DNA of 64,000 nt from Buttiauxella agrestis ATCC 33320 (GCF_000735355.1 NZ_JMPI01000023.1:62001-126000), one strand, 5' to 3'. Positions 21,512 to 33,680 are shown, numbered from the stretch's first letter. The notes: generated by a model from the letters alone, not told the origin. Made by a program: numbers and translations.

Positions 21512-21686
21512 TTGACTACAAGCTAGCGCAGCATGATGAGTTGAGCAACCTGGTTGCCGCTAAAGCAGCAGGCAACCCCGCGTTTTGTAGTCCGTCACAC
21601 AATTTTTTAGCAAACGACGGATTTGGTTTGCGTCGGCACGAAATAATCGCTAAATCATTGGCATCGCAAAAGAAGGAATCAAATCT

Positions 21687-23051
21687 ATGCCAGCATTTTT
21701 TGCACCAGTTGTCATGCTCCCGCAAGGCTGGGGACACAATGTGCGCATTACCGTCAATGAACAAGGGACGATAACTCATGTTGAGGCTGGCGCTACAAGC
21801 GAGGAGGCCACGCTGCTTCCCGGTGTAGTGATTCCTTCTATCTCGAATTTGCATTCGCATGCTTTCCAGCGGGTGATGGCGGGGCTGACGGAGGTCGCGG
21901 GCAATCCGCAAGACAGCTTCTGGACGTGGCGCGATGTGATGTATCGCATGGTGCAAAAACTGTCGCCTGAACAAGTTGGCGCTATTGCCACACGCTTGTA
22001 TATCGACATGCTCAAGGGCGGCTATACCCAGGTTGCAGAATTTCATTATTTGCATCATGACGTTAACGGAAAACCGTATGCATCTGGCGATTTGATGCTA
22101 CAGCAACTGCTGCTTGCTGCCGATAACAGTGGGATAGGGCAAACATTGTTGCCTGTGCTCTATAGCCATGCGGGATTTGGCGCACAGCCTCCTGCCGTCG
22201 GGCAGAAAAGATTTATTCAGGATGTCGACCGTTACTTGCGCCAGCAACAAGCGCTGGGCAATGCGCTGCGTCGCTATCCGTTGATTAATCATGGCCTGTG
22301 TTTCCACTCATTAAGAGCGGTGACGCAGGAGCAAATGGAAGATGTGCTGGAAGCCAGCGACTACCGAATGCCGGTGCATATCCATATTGCCGAGCAGGAA
22401 AAAGAGGTCGATGACTGCCTTGCCTGGAGTGGCGAGCGCCCGGTTGAGTGGCTGTATAACCGCTTTGCAGTGGATGACCGTTGGTGCCTGGTTCACGCTA
22501 CGCATTTGTCGCCGGAAGAGTTAACCCAAATTGTTGAGAGCCGCTCCGTGGCGGGGTTGTGTCCCACTACCGAAGCGAATCTCGGTGACGGTATTTTCCC
22601 GGCCACGAATTTCATTGCGCAGGGCGGGCACTGGGGGATTGGCTCCGACAGCCATGTTTCGGTGAATGCGCTCGAAGAGCTGCGTTGGCTCGAGTACGCG
22701 CAGCGTCTGCGTGACAAACGCCGCAATCGGATCGTGCTGCCAGAATTGCCGCAGGTGGGTGAAGTGTTATGGCGACAGGCGGCAGTGGGGGGCGCGCAAG
22801 CGTGCGGCGTCACTATGGGCATGATAGCGCCGGGGCAACGTGCCGACTGGCTGGTGCTCGAGCGTGATTCCTGGCTTGCGCACATAGAAGATTATGCGTT
22901 GCTCAACCGCTGGATATTTGGTGGGAGCCGTGAACAAATCAGAGACGTGTGGGTTGCCGGGAAGCAGGTAATCAGCGACAGGCAGCACCCGCTCGATGAA
23001 CAAAGCAACACACAGTTTGCGCAGGTGATGCGCACCCTTCAGGAGTGGTGA
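21687..23051 (+). CDS. hutF: Formimidoylglutamate deiminase HutF
   Basis: 454-residue amidohydrolase-superfamily enzyme converting N-formimidoyl-L-glutamate to N-formyl-L-glutamate and ammonia. Metal-binding motifs are [14 protein letters not shown] (residues ~54-67), [20 protein letters not shown] and [10 protein letters not shown], the pattern of HutF rather than of HutI or cytosine deaminases. Its presence explains why the neighbouring HutG is a deformylase. It is divergent from hutI and overlaps the hutD start by one base (TGATG). Confidence 0.93.
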   Translation: MPAFFAPVVMLPQGWGHNVRITVNEQGTITHVEAGATSEEATLLPGVVIPSISNLHSHAFQRVMAGLTEVAGNPQDSFWTWRDVMYRMVQKLSPEQVGAIATRLYIDMLKGGYTQVAEFHYLHHDVNGKPYASGDLMLQQLLLAADNSGIGQTLLPVLYSHAGFGAQPPAVGQKRFIQDVDRYLRQQQALGNALRRYPLINHGLCFHSLRAVTQEQMEDVLEASDYRMPVHIHIAEQEKEVDDCLAWSGERPVEWLYNRFAVDDRWCLVHATHLSPEELTQIVESRSVAGLCPTTEANLGDGIFPATNFIAQGGHWGIGSDSHVSVNALEELRWLEYAQRLRDKRRNRIVLPELPQVGEVLWRQAAVGGAQACGVTMGMIAPGQRADWLVLERDSWLAHIEDYALLNRWIFGGSREQIRDVWVAGKQVISDRQHPLDEQSNTQFAQVMRTLQEW

Positions 23052-23596
23052 TGGAATTTTTTGATATACGGAAAGTGCCCGTCAGTTTGTGGCGTAACGG
23101 GGCTGGAGAAACCCGCGAAATTTGCTGCTTTCCACCCGCAACGCGTGATTTTAACTGGCGTGCCAGTATCGCTTCGATCGCCAGTAGCGGTGAGTTTTCT
23201 GCGTTCCCACAGGTTGACCGCGTCATCACTTTGCTCGAAGGGGGCGAAGTGGTGCTGGATGCAGGAAAGGCGTTTCGCCATACTCTGAAACACTTCCAGC
23301 CGTTTGCTTTTGCCGGTGATTACACGGTAAAAGCCGAGCTGAAACAGGGGATGTCGATGGATTTTAATATCATGACGCACCGTGACCGTTGCCGCGCCAA
23401 AGTGCGTGTGGCGGACCGCTCGTTTACCACTTTCGCGCCACGCGGCGGCATTGTGTACGTGCTAAGTGGCGAGTGGCAACTGGGTGACAAACTGCTCAAG
23501 GCGGAGCAGGGCGCGTGGTGGCAAGATGGCCGCCACACTTTGCGCTTGCTGAAATCGGAAGGGAAACTGCTGTTTAGTGAAATCACTTACCTGTAA
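23051..23596 (+). CDS. hutD: HutD family cupin protein
   Basis: 181 residues, starting at the ATG overlapping the hutF stop; two in-frame GTG codons just upstream are possible alternatives. The bicupin HutD family is recognised by the N-terminal [14 protein letters not shown], and by [25 protein letters not shown]. HutD is not an enzyme of the pathway. In Pseudomonas it has been proposed to limit or tune hut expression, perhaps by sensing pathway intermediates. It overlaps the convergent hutC by 14 bases. Confidence 0.9.
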   Translation: MEFFDIRKVPVSLWRNGAGETREICCFPPATRDFNWRASIASIASSGEFSAFPQVDRVITLLEGGEVVLDAGKAFRHTLKHFQPFAFAGDYTVKAELKQGMSMDFNIMTHRDRCRAKVRVADRSFTTFAPRGGIVYVLSGEWQLGDKLLKAEQGAWWQDGRHTLRLLKSEGKLLFSEITYL

Positions 23597-24329
23597 AACT
23601 GCCTACCAACTGATAACGTGAGCCTGGATACAACAGCCGGGCCACCGTCACCACCTGAGAATGATGCCAGGTGCGGCGCTGAATCAACAGACAAGGCTGG
23701 CTAGCGGTCACTTCAAGCAATCCTTGTTGCGTTTCGTCGGCGAGCACCGCTTCCACAACATGTTCACCTGAGGTTAACGGCGCAACTTTGCTCAGGTAGT
23801 GGTGCGGCGTGAACAGGCGAAAATCCTGGTGAAGATAATCAGCAGCGAGCGCCGGATTGACGTAGCGTGTTTCCAGTTGCACCGCCATATCGTTATCGTA
23901 ATGAACCAGTTGCGAGTAAAACAGCGGCTCGCCGATGTTAATTGAAAAAGCATGCGCCAGCTTTTCATCCGCGTTGACTTGCTCAAGGGCAACCACCTGG
24001 TTGCGATAATGATGGCCACGGGCGGTAATTTCTTCGGCAATGCTGCCCACTTCCAGCATAGCGGTATGGCCTTTTTGCTCGGCGACAAATGTTCCGACCC
24101 CCTGCATTCGCACCAGCCAGCCTTCCCCCGTCAGTTCCCGCAACGCACGGTTAATCGTCATTCTGCTGACATTAAGCGCATTAACCAATTCAGTTTCCGA
24201 AGGCACTCGCTGGTGGGCAACCCAGTTACCGCTGCGTATCTGGGTGATAATTCCCTGCTTCACCCGCAAATAAATGGGCGCGGGTAAATCACTGATGGCG
24301 GCGCGTAATTGGGCGAGAGTCTCAGACAT
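23583..24329 (-). CDS. hutC: HutC, GntR-family histidine-utilisation repressor
   Basis: 248 residues. I start at [11 protein letters not shown], preceded by AAGGA at 7 bases, rather than the longer frame. The N-terminal winged helix-turn-helix shows [42 protein letters not shown] (given in parts: residues ~41-82), and the C-terminal ligand domain is of the UTRA/HutC type (LIQRRTW). HutC proteins release their operators on binding urocanate. It is divergent from hutH, with a candidate operator between the two, so autoregulation is likely. Confidence 0.94.
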   Translation of the reverse strand: MSETLAQLRAAISDLPAPIYLRVKQGIITQIRSGNWVAHQRVPSETELVNALNVSRMTINRALRELTGEGWLVRMQGVGTFVAEQKGHTAMLEVGSIAEEITARGHHYRNQVVALEQVNADEKLAHAFSINIGEPLFYSQLVHYDNDMAVQLETRYVNPALAADYLHQDFRLFTPHHYLSKVAPLTSGEHVVEAVLADETQQGLLEVTASQPCLLIQRRTWHHSQVVTVARLLYPGSRYQLVGSFTGK

Positions 24330-24436
24330 TAGCGGTTCCTTGATTATTTCATTTTGCGGTGAAAGCGCGATCCCGCTCACTGTTCAATAAAAATTACCTA
24401 TGACGTGCTGGCGGTCATTTGGGTTTATTAGTTAGG

Positions 24437-24448
24437 TTGTCTATACAA
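24437..24448. promoter_or_regulatory. Candidate HutC operator upstream of hutH
   Basis: TTGTCTATACAA, identical (in reverse) to the site before hutI, 42-53 bases before the hutH ATG and between the divergent hutC and hutH. A further TCTATACG half-like element follows immediately. Confidence 0.78.
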
Positions 24449-24489
24449 CTCTATACGTTCATACGAATTGATGCCATCAGGATGTCGCT

Positions 24490-26034
24490 ATGTCCCTGCA
24501 AAAAAAGCTGTGCTGTCTCACTCCAGGGCGTGTAACGCTCGCCACGCTGCGTGAAATCTACCATGGAACCGTCACTCTGAGCCTTGATTCGCAGGCTGTT
24601 GAGGCAGTCGCTAAGTCACAAAAAACCGTTGAGGATATCGTGAATCACGGCGATGTGGTTTACGGCATTAACACGGGTTTTGGCAAACTGGCGCAAACCA
24701 CGATTGCAAAAGAGCATCTCGCTGAGTTGCAACGCAATCTGGTGCTTTCCCATAGCGTCGGCCTTGGGCAACCTCTGCCGGATGATGTTGTGCGCCTGGT
24801 GATGGCGAGCAAAATCATCAGTCTCGCCCGTGGTCATTCTGGCGTGCGTATGAAGGTTATCGACAGTTTGCTGACCTTGTTCAACGCGGGCGTGATGCCG
24901 GTGATCCCTGAAAAAGGGTCTGTGGGTGCCTCGGGTGATTTAGCGCCGCTGGCGCATCTTTCTCTGATGCTGCTGGGCGAAGGCAACGTGCGTATCAACG
25001 GCGAAGAACTGCCTGCGATTGCCGGGCTGAAAATTGCCGGTGTCGAGCCATTAGTGCTCGGGCCAAAAGAAGGGCTGGCGTTGCTCAACGGCACCCAGGT
25101 TTCTACTGCACTGGCGCTGCGCGGTTTGTTTGAAGGCGAGAAAGTCTTTGGTGCTGGGCTAGTGGCGGGCGCGTTATCCCTTGAAGCCATCAAAGGCTCG
25201 GTGAAACCGTTCGACGCCCGTATTCATGAAGCGCGCGGGCAAACCGGGCAAATTGACGTCGCGGCAGCGGTCAGAGCGTTGCTGGACGGCAGCGAGATCG
25301 TCGATTCCCATCAGCACTGTGGGCGCGTGCAAGACCCGTATTCGATTCGCTGCGTGCCGCAAGTGATGGGCGCATGTCTCGATAACCTGCGCCACGCGGC
25401 TCGCGTGCTGCAAATTGAAGCCAACGCTGCATCCGATAACCCGCTGGTGTTTAGCGAAACGGGCGAGGTGATTTCTGGTGGTAATTTCCATGCTGAACCC
25501 GTCGCGTTCGCCGCAGATATTATCGCGCTGGCGGTGGCAGAAATTGGTGCGATTTCCGAGCGCCGCCTGGCGTTGTTGTTGGATACCGGACTTTCTGGCC
25601 TGCCGCCATTCCTGGTGAAAGAGGGCGGGATTAACTCAGGCTTTATGATTGCCCAGGTCACTGCCGCCGCTCTGGCGTCTGAAAACAAATCGCTGGCGCA
25701 TCCTGGCAGCGTTGACAGCCTGCCAACGTCGGCAAACCAGGAAGATCACGTTTCGATGGCGACCTACGCGGCTCGCCGCCTCGGTGATATGTGCTTCAAC
25801 ACCTCCGCAGTGGTGGGAATTGAAGCGATGGCGGCAGCTCAGGGGATTGAATTTTCACGCCCGCTGCGCAGTTCACCGCTTATGGAACAGGTATTCAGCG
25901 GCGTGCGCGAACGCGTGGCATTCCTCGATAAAGACCGTTTACTGGCACCCGATATTGAAAGCATGCGCCAGTGGGGTGCCAGCGGCGAACTGCCTGCGGT
26001 GATTACTCAACTCTTTCCTTCTACATCGGCGTGA
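24490..26034 (+). CDS. hutH: Histidine ammonia-lyase HutH
   Basis: Deaminates histidine to urocanate, the first step. 514 residues. The Ala-Ser-Gly triad that cyclises into the MIO electrophile is at residues 147-149 within [14 protein letters not shown]; the active-site Tyr is in [10 protein letters not shown] (residues ~57-66), and QDPYSIRC is conserved. AGGA stands 7 bases before the ATG. It is followed 17 bases later by hutU; the order H then U is the reverse of the hutUH order known from Klebsiella. Confidence 0.97.
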   Translation: MSLQKKLCCLTPGRVTLATLREIYHGTVTLSLDSQAVEAVAKSQKTVEDIVNHGDVVYGINTGFGKLAQTTIAKEHLAELQRNLVLSHSVGLGQPLPDDVVRLVMASKIISLARGHSGVRMKVIDSLLTLFNAGVMPVIPEKGSVGASGDLAPLAHLSLMLLGEGNVRINGEELPAIAGLKIAGVEPLVLGPKEGLALLNGTQVSTALALRGLFEGEKVFGAGLVAGALSLEAIKGSVKPFDARIHEARGQTGQIDVAAAVRALLDGSEIVDSHQHCGRVQDPYSIRCVPQVMGACLDNLRHAARVLQIEANAASDNPLVFSETGEVISGGNFHAEPVAFAADIIALAVAEIGAISERRLALLLDTGLSGLPPFLVKEGGINSGFMIAQVTAAALASENKSLAHPGSVDSLPTSANQEDHVSMATYAARRLGDMCFNTSAVVGIEAMAAAQGIEFSRPLRSSPLMEQVFSGVRERVAFLDKDRLLAPDIESMRQWGASGELPAVITQLFPSTSA

Positions 26035-26051
26035 CGCCGGGAGCCACTACA

Positions 26052-27737
<1,686 letters not shown>

Positions 27738-27741
27738 CGCC

Positions 27742-28632
27742 TTAACTGTAACGGCGGGTCGCTAACCAGCATAACAATGACCCGCCGACGACCATCATCA
27801 CCCCTTGCCAGAATCCCCAGCCTGGATGCAAACCTAACCACAAACTCGCCATTAACGCCGAAAGCACCGGCGTGAAATACGATGCTGTAGCCAGCAACGT
27901 CATATTCCCGCGTTGAATGCCGTGGTTCCAGGCCGAATAGGCTATTGCCGTGGAAGCCCCCATAAACAGCAGTTGCAGCGTTGCAGGCAGCGTAAAGTGA
28001 ATCGGCGCTTCGCTCACGAAGGCAAATTTTACCCACAGCACAGCGGCGGTGGCGCAGAAAAACAGTGAAACGCCGTTCTTACCGTCGCTCCAGCGGCGCG
28101 TAATATTGCAGTACAGTGCCCAAATGAGTGCTGCGGCAAACGCCAGGCCGTAAGCCAGTGGGTTATCGAGAATGTTGTGCCACATTTGCAGCGGCGACCA
28201 GTCACCGTCGCCTTTCATCACCTGAACGATACCCGCAAGCGAAAGTGCAAGCCCCGGCCATAACCACAAGCTGCTACGTTGCTGGTTGATAAATAACGCC
28301 AGTAAGATAGTCAGACTCGGCCACAGGTAATTAATCATCCCGAGTTCTAAAGACTGCGTGCGGGTGTGTGCCAGGCCAATCGCTAAGGCGAGGAAAATTT
28401 CATAAGTGACAAATAATGCGCCGCCAATCCATAAATATCGCTGAGGGATTTCACGGACTTTGGGTAAGCCGCGAGCCAGGCACAGGCAAATGGCGCTGAC
28501 GGTATAAATCAGCGCCGCGCCGCCAACCGGGCCAAAATGTTCGCTGATACTTCGCAGTAAACCAACCGAGGTACTCCAGAGGAGAATAGCCAGCAGGCCA
28601 AAGGCCGTGGCGCGTTTTACAGAGGTGTCCAT
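27742..28632 (-). CDS. yddG: YddG-like aromatic amino-acid exporter (DMT/EamA family)
   Basis: 296 residues with about ten hydrophobic segments, as in drug/metabolite transporters of the EamA type. Local identity with E. coli YddG is strong: LWSTxVGL, GPVGGAALIY, MINYLWPSLTIL, ASYFTPVLSALMA and GGSLLCWLATRR at the C-terminus. E. coli YddG exports aromatic amino acids across the inner membrane. Here it sits beside hut rather than in its E. coli place, so a paralogue with a shifted substrate is possible. Confidence 0.82.
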   Translation of the reverse strand: MDTSVKRATAFGLLAILLWSTSVGLLRSISEHFGPVGGAALIYTVSAICLCLARGLPKVREIPQRYLWIGGALFVTYEIFLALAIGLAHTRTQSLELGMINYLWPSLTILLALFINQQRSSLWLWPGLALSLAGIVQVMKGDGDWSPLQMWHNILDNPLAYGLAFAAALIWALYCNITRRWSDGKNGVSLFFCATAAVLWVKFAFVSEAPIHFTLPATLQLLFMGASTAIAYSAWNHGIQRGNMTLLATASYFTPVLSALMASLWLGLHPGWGFWQGVMMVVGGSLLCWLATRRYS

Positions 28633-28651
28633 GTATTTCCAGAGAGGTATT

Positions 28652-28729
28652 GTCGGATGACGCTTTGCTTATCCGACCTACACGCGAGAACGGGTTTTCG
28701 TAGGTCGGATAAGCGAAGCGCCATCCGAC
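28652..28729. repeat. REP-like inverted pair (BIME) between yddG and nadE
   Basis: The minus unit (28652-28681) and plus unit (28700-28729) both read GTAGGTCGGATAAGC(G/A)AAGCG in their own orientation, ending with CCATCCGAC or CATCCGAC. They are separated by an 18-base spacer, an almost exact inverted duplication. Confidence 0.8.
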
Positions 28730-28746
28730 GCTATTTACAGAAAAAG

Positions 28747-29571
28747 TTATTTCCAGAAATCATCAAACACAGTGATCGGCGTGCGACGTTTGTGTTCGGT
28801 TTTCAGATACCAGCCTTCAATGATTTTGCTGGTGCCTTCATCAAGCGTTTTGCCTTCAAGGTAATCATCAATCTGCTCGTAAGTCACACCCAGTGCGGCT
28901 TCGTCCGGCAGGGAAGGGCGATCGTCTTCGAGGTCAGCCGTCGGCGCTTTCTGGTATAAATGCTCCGGGCAGCCCAGGGTTTTAAGCAACGCTTTACCCT
29001 GACGTTTATTCAGACGGAAGATTGGGTTGATATCAGTGCCACCATCGCCGTATTTGGTGAAGAAACCTGTTACCGCTTCTGCGCCATGGTCGGTCCCGAC
29101 CACCACGCCTTTGGTCATTCCGGCAATGCTGTATTGCGCTTTCATTCGCTCGCGGGCTTTTTCGTTGCCGCGAATAAAATCGCTCAGTTCAATACCCGCT
29201 TCGCGCAGCGCTTGTTCGCTCGCAAGCACAGCACCTTTGATGTTCACGGTTAATACGCGGTCGGGCTGGATAAAGGTGATGGCGTCCTGACAATCTTGCT
29301 CATCGGCCTGCACGCCAAACGGCAAGCGCACCGCAATGAACTGGTAGCTCTCGTCACCGGTTTCTTCGCGCAGTTCGCTGATGGCGGTCTGGCACAGTTT
29401 GCCGGTCAAGGTTGAATCTTGACCGCCGCTGATGCCCAGCACCAGAGATTTAATAAAGGGATATTTTTTCAGATAGGTCTTCAAAAAATCGACGCTGACA
29501 CGAATTTCTTGTGCAGGATCGATCTGCGGTTTAACCCCTAGTGCCTGGATAATCTCTTGTTGCAGAGCCAT
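28747..29571 (-). CDS. nadE: NH3-dependent NAD synthetase
   Basis: Final step of NAD synthesis: amidation of deamido-NAD with ammonia and ATP. 274 residues (E. coli 275). The PP-loop ATP pyrophosphatase motif SGGQDSTL lies at residues ~48-55, and the substrate loop [22 protein letters not shown] is conserved. No glutaminase domain is attached, so it uses free ammonia. Divergent from osmE. Confidence 0.97.
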   Translation of the reverse strand: MALQQEIIQALGVKPQIDPAQEIRVSVDFLKTYLKKYPFIKSLVLGISGGQDSTLTGKLCQTAISELREETGDESYQFIAVRLPFGVQADEQDCQDAITFIQPDRVLTVNIKGAVLASEQALREAGIELSDFIRGNEKARERMKAQYSIAGMTKGVVVGTDHGAEAVTGFFTKYGDGGTDINPIFRLNKRQGKALLKTLGCPEHLYQKAPTADLEDDRPSLPDEAALGVTYEQIDDYLEGKTLDEGTSKIIEGWYLKTEHKRRTPITVFDDFWK

Positions 29572-29594
29572 TTAAACCCTCCGGTTACCGTTTA

Positions 29595-29608
29595 CCTGCA
29601 CGTGCAGG
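29595..29608. repeat. Perfect 14-bp palindrome upstream of nadE
   Basis: CCTGCACGTGCAGG, 24-37 bases upstream of the nadE start. A second perfect inverted repeat, TTGTCGTT-GA-AACGACAA, lies at 29641-29658. Either could be an operator or an mRNA-leader hairpin; no factor is identified. Confidence 0.5.
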
Positions 29609-29847
29609 CAGCAAAAGCTATTTTTGTTAAAACTACCCTTTTGTCGTTGAAACGACAAGGCTCATGCCGTTGCGATGGAATCATTTGGTGTTATTTAACT
29701 CTATTTGACACCATTTAGCGCTAACATGGTGTTTTGTATAATAATCCTAAAATTTGTTCATTTGGTCTGCTTAGTTGATAAAACCTCTTTTATATTCCAG
29801 GCTTATCTAACACGCATGAGCAATACCCTGAAAAACGAGGATAAAAT

Positions 29848-30186
29848 ATGAACAAGACTTTTGCAGGAATTTTAGGTGCAGCAGCGGTGATGACTATGCT
29901 TGCGGGTTGTACGGCCTATGACCGCACAAAAGATCAGGTCGCGACGCCAGTCGTGAAAGATGTGAAAAAAGGCATGAGCCGTGAGCAAGTGCAGCAGGTT
30001 GCCGGTAAGCCTTCTTCTGAAGTGACCATGATTCACGCGCGCGGAACTTGCCAGACGTATATTCTTGGCCAGCGCGATGGCAAAACAGAAACTTATTTCG
30101 TCGCACTTGATGACACCGGGCATGTGATGAATTCGGGTTATCAGACTTGTGCTGAATACGATACCGATCCGCAGACTAAGAAATAA
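29848..30186 (+). CDS. osmE: OsmE, osmotically inducible lipoprotein
   Basis: 112 residues with a lipoprotein signal ending LAGC, lipidated Cys21, and the SmpA/OmlA-like fold motif [18 protein letters not shown]. Asp is absent at +2 (Thr), which favours outer-membrane sorting. E. coli OsmE is RpoS- and osmolarity-controlled; its exact role is unknown. GAGG precedes the ATG at a normal distance. Confidence 0.94.
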   Translation: MNKTFAGILGAAAVMTMLAGCTAYDRTKDQVATPVVKDVKKGMSREQVQQVAGKPSSEVTMIHARGTCQTYILGQRDGKTETYFVALDDTGHVMNSGYQTCAEYDTDPQTKK

Positions 30187-30201
30187 TTCCCGCTATTTCT
30201 G

Positions 30202-30233
30202 AAAAAGCCGTCACTGATGTGACGGCTTTTTTT
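30202..30233. terminator. Bidirectional terminator osmE/katE
   Basis: AAAAAGCCGTCAC-TGAT-GTGACGGCTTTTTTT, a 10-bp GC-rich stem with A- and T-runs on either side, in the convergent gap. Confidence 0.92.
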
Positions 30234-30238
30234 ATGGC

Positions 30239-32497
30239 TTATGCCGGGATATGAGCGATTTTGTTATGCCGTGACCAGACGCGGTGGGCGGCTAAAGATT
30301 TCAGGAAATCATCGGTAAATGATTTTGTGACGGTGTCACCTTCTACAACACCTTCTTCACCCTGCGCATCAATCGCCAGTTTAGATTTGAACTGGCGGGC
30401 ATCCCCTGCGAGACCAATCACTTTTAAGTGCTTATAGGCTTCGAGTAAATAGTAAGCCGCATCACCATTATCGAGAATTGAACTCAGGTCGCCTCCCGGC
30501 ACAATGACCGCATCGACTGTGACCGAAGGTGAACCCGCAAAGGTTGCGCCGATGGGCAATAGAGAACCATCATCAGCAGCCACTTCACCCATACGGGCAA
30601 ACAGCAATTTGGTGTGCACGCCCTCGCTTTTTAACGCTTTCATGGCCGCCAGCACATCCGCTGCATTCGCTTTTTCACTGAGCAAAATCGCTACTACACG
30701 GCCTTTTACGGAACCACTCGGCACCGCATACAGGCTGAGGCTCGGGTCTTTCTTTAATCCGTTGACGTCTTTCGGCGGTGCGACATGCATTTGCTCGTGT
30801 GACAGTTCGATGCCCAGGTTTTCCGCAACCGGCTGAGCGAGGGAAATATCTATACGCGTGAGGTGATCGAGCACGCGTTCACGAATATAGGGTCTGGCGA
30901 CCTTGGATAATTCAAAGCTAAACGCGCTGATAATATGCTGTTGTTCAACAGGCGTCTGGCTTTGCCAGAACAGGCGAGGATGGGAGTAATATTCGCCAAA
31001 CGATGGACTGCGCTCACGGATTTTATGCCCTTCAACGCGCGTCTGGTAGCTTTCGAAACCTCCGCGTTTCGGGCCAGGAGGCGTTTCACGCGGCCAGTTA
31101 TCGTTAATTGAATTCGGCTCGTAGTTTGCCGGATTACTGTCGATATCCATGCGGTGCATGCCGTCACGCTGGAAGTTGTGATACGGGCAGGTTGGACGGT
31201 TAATCGGGATTTCGTGGAAGTTTGGCCCACCCAGACGGCTGATTTGTGTATCGGTGTAGGAGAACAAGCGCCCCTGCAACAGCGGGTCATTACTGAAATC
31301 GAGTCCAGGAACAATATGGCCCGGATGGAACGCCGCCTGTTCGTTTTCGGCAAAGAAATTATCCGGGTTGCGATTGAGCGTCATTTTGCCCACCAGGTGA
31401 ACCGGGACCAGTTCTTCAGGGATCAGTTTAGTGGGGTCCAACAGGTCAAAGTCATACTTGAATTCGTCTTCTTCTGGAATTAATTGCAGCCCCAGTTCGT
31501 ATTCCGGGAAATCGCCAGCCTCGATAGATTCCCAGAGATCGCGACGGTGGAAGTCCGGGTCACGGCCCGTGAGTTTTTGCGATTCATCCCAGATAAGAGA
31601 GGCTTTACCGGCGGTCGGTTTCCAGTGGAAGCGCACGAATGTGGCTTTGCCCTCGGCGTTAATCATGCGGAAGGTGTGGATCCCAAAACCTTCCATGGTG
31701 CGATAACTGCGCGGTAAGCCACGGTCAGACATCGCCCAGATGACGTTATGCAATGTTTCGGGTTGTAGTGAAACATAATCCCAGAAGGTGTCGTGGGCGC
31801 TCCCGCCTTGCGGGATAGCCCAGTGCGGCTCGGGTTTAACGGCATGGACAAAATCCGGGAATTTATGCGCGTCCTGAATGAAAAACACCGGCGTGTTGTT
31901 ACCAACTAAATCGAAAATCCCTTCTTCGGTGTAGAACTTGGTGGCAAACCCACGGATATCACGCACGGTATCGGCGGAGCCAGCGCCGCCCTGGACGGTA
32001 GAAAATCGAACGAATACCGGGGTGATTTTGTCAGGGTCGGATAAGAAATCGGCTTTGGTGACATCCGATAAATTTTTATACGGCTGGAAATAGCCGTGGG
32101 CGGCTGAACCGCGGGCGTGAACGATACGCTCGGGAATACGCTCATGGTCAAAATGGGTGATTTTTTCCCGCAGGATAAAATCTTCCAGAAGCGTAGGCCC
32201 ACGCGTACCTGCGCGCAGTGAATTTTGGTCGTCGGCGATGCGCACGCCCTGGTTGGTGGTGAGCGGGAAGTTTTCACCGTCTTTGCGATGCACATCGAGC
32301 GATTTCAGCTTTTCATTGGACGTGTCCGGGCTTTTGAAACTCCCCGCAGCGGTCGGCTGGGCACCGGGTGGCGTGGGTTCTGCGGAAGGGCGGTGTGAGC
32401 CGTCTTCGGGTGCCAGCGAATCCATTCCGGGTTTTGATTCATTGGCGTCATGTATCGGGGCATTGTGGCTAAGCGGATGTTTATCGTTCGTCGACAT
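30239..32497 (-). CDS. katE: Catalase HPII
   Basis: Large-subunit monofunctional heme catalase, 752 residues from the ATG before [11 protein letters not shown] (E. coli 753). AGGAGA stands upstream of this ATG, so the longer frame is rejected. The catalytic His127 is in [11 protein letters not shown], Asn in [14 protein letters not shown], and the heme-ligand Tyr in [10 protein letters not shown]. The C-terminal ~150 residues form the flavodoxin/DJ-1-like domain of large catalases. A CTATAGTT motif on the minus strand (32558-32565) resembles the RpoS -10 of E. coli katE. Confidence 0.97.
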   Translation of the reverse strand: MSTNDKHPLSHNAPIHDANESKPGMDSLAPEDGSHRPSAEPTPPGAQPTAAGSFKSPDTSNEKLKSLDVHRKDGENFPLTTNQGVRIADDQNSLRAGTRGPTLLEDFILREKITHFDHERIPERIVHARGSAAHGYFQPYKNLSDVTKADFLSDPDKITPVFVRFSTVQGGAGSADTVRDIRGFATKFYTEEGIFDLVGNNTPVFFIQDAHKFPDFVHAVKPEPHWAIPQGGSAHDTFWDYVSLQPETLHNVIWAMSDRGLPRSYRTMEGFGIHTFRMINAEGKATFVRFHWKPTAGKASLIWDESQKLTGRDPDFHRRDLWESIEAGDFPEYELGLQLIPEEDEFKYDFDLLDPTKLIPEELVPVHLVGKMTLNRNPDNFFAENEQAAFHPGHIVPGLDFSNDPLLQGRLFSYTDTQISRLGGPNFHEIPINRPTCPYHNFQRDGMHRMDIDSNPANYEPNSINDNWPRETPPGPKRGGFESYQTRVEGHKIRERSPSFGEYYSHPRLFWQSQTPVEQQHIISAFSFELSKVARPYIRERVLDHLTRIDISLAQPVAENLGIELSHEQMHVAPPKDVNGLKKDPSLSLYAVPSGSVKGRVVAILLSEKANAADVLAAMKALKSEGVHTKLLFARMGEVAADDGSLLPIGATFAGSPSVTVDAVIVPGGDLSSILDNGDAAYYLLEAYKHLKVIGLAGDARQFKSKLAIDAQGEEGVVEGDTVTKSFTDDFLKSLAAHRVWSRHNKIAHIPA

Positions 32498-32654
32498 TGA
32501 ACACTTCTCCTGATTTAGTCTTGTTATAAAGATGCTTGGTATGATCAAAACATCTTTAACTATAGGACAAGGTCATCTCAACGCGAGACGAGAAGGGCAG
32601 TTCTCCGCTATCATAGTGAAGTTGTTCATCAATTTAGTTTTGATTCCATTGCCT

Positions 32655-32894
32655 ATGAAACCTTTGCGCCAACCGAATACTCGTCCCGTTATTACGTATC
32701 AACCGCGTGTTGAACCCGTGCCGCCAGCCCATGCCTGGCGTGTAGAAGGATTTAAGGATGTGTGGATGCTACGCAATCGCTATGTGGCATTTGTGCTGGT
32801 GGGGAACGCGTTCCGCCAGTCACCGCCATTTACCTTACCAGAGGCGGCTCAACGTTGGGCGATGCAAGTCAGACATGAAAACGAGATTTCCTGA
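32655..32894 (+). CDS. cedA: Cell division modulator CedA
   Basis: 79 residues (E. coli 80), starting MKPLRQPNTRPVI. The conserved core FKDVWMLRNRYVAFVLVG and PEAAQRWA is clear. In E. coli CedA suppresses the division block of over-initiating dnaAcos cells, and it has been reported to bind DNA and RNA polymerase. Divergent from katE, as in E. coli. I chose this ATG from the match to E. coli, not the longer frame starting 41 codons earlier. Confidence 0.9.
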   Translation: MKPLRQPNTRPVITYQPRVEPVPPAHAWRVEGFKDVWMLRNRYVAFVLVGNAFRQSPPFTLPEAAQRWAMQVRHENEIS

Positions 32895-32916
32895 GGGATT
32901 ATCGGATTTGCTATTG

Positions 32917-32946
32917 CAGTAATGGCGGGGTTACCCGCCGTTACTG
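32917..32946. terminator. Hairpin between cedA and the Sel1-repeat gene
   Basis: CAGTAA-T-GGCGGG pairs with CCCGCC-G-TTACTG around GTTA. It overlaps the stop of the converging gene and lacks a long T-run, so its strength as a terminator is uncertain. Confidence 0.55.
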
Positions 32947-33617
32947 ATTGCCTCAAACTCTTCACAGCCGGTATCAAAACCTTCCGTACAGCTCAGGTTT
33001 AGCCACTGCAATGCGCGTTGCTTATTGGCAGCAATAAACCCTTTCTCACCGTTTAAAAACAACATGCCTGCCCAGTATTCGGCATAACCGGTGCGGGAGA
33101 GTGCCGAGCTGCGCTTGAACCAGAATGTGGCTTGCTCATCGTCCTGGGCAATGCCCACGCCATTGGCATAAAGCAAACCTAAGAACATCTGAGCATCCAC
33201 TGCGGAGTCACTTTCAAGGTCCTGCGATGCGCTTTCCAGCAGTTTTATGGCGGCAGGGTAATCAGGTTTACCGGCTTGTGTGTTTACCAGAAGGCGTGCG
33301 AGCGTGACTTCGCCGGTTTTGCTGCCCCGTTGTACTGCCTGCTCAGCTAATGATTTAGCCTGTTGGTAATCCGCCGTTGCCGGGTTATGAATTTTTAGCT
33401 GTGCCAGAAGGGCGAGAGCATCAGCATCGCCTTGCGCCGCAGATTTTGCAGCCCAGTCTTCAGCCTGCTGGTATTCGCCTGCGCTAAAAAGGGTATCGGC
33501 AAGATAGAACTGAGCGCGGCTATCGCCTGCTTGCGCCTGCTTTAAATAGGGGCTGTCGGGCGTTTCGGCCCAGGCGGTTGATAAACAAAAGAACATCAGA
33601 ATGCACAATCGTTTCAT
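32931..33617 (-). CDS. Exported Sel1/TPR-like repeat protein
   Basis: 228 residues beginning with a clear signal peptide (MKRLCILMFFCLSTAWA). The rest is helical repeats of the Sel1 type: ADTLFSAGEYQQAEDWAAKSA, LGLLYANGVGIAQDDEQATFWFKRS and AGMLFLNGEKGF...ALQWL. Such repeats mediate protein-protein contacts in the periplasm. Two cysteines in CTEGFDTGCEEF near the C-terminus could form a disulfide. I do not recognise a named homologue at this position in E. coli; function unknown. Confidence 0.75.
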   Translation of the reverse strand: MKRLCILMFFCLSTAWAETPDSPYLKQAQAGDSRAQFYLADTLFSAGEYQQAEDWAAKSAAQGDADALALLAQLKIHNPATADYQQAKSLAEQAVQRGSKTGEVTLARLLVNTQAGKPDYPAAIKLLESASQDLESDSAVDAQMFLGLLYANGVGIAQDDEQATFWFKRSSALSRTGYAEYWAGMLFLNGEKGFIAANKQRALQWLNLSCTEGFDTGCEEFEAISNGG

Positions 33618-33680
33618 GAAAGAAATTCCGTAGGCGGCAATTGGGTTTGGCTCCCTATGCGGGCGCTCTAAGTTATAAAT

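Noticed and set aside
24391-24420. CRP site before hutH
   Set aside because: The dyad ATGAC-N9-GTCAT has the wrong spacing for TGTGA-N6-TCACA.
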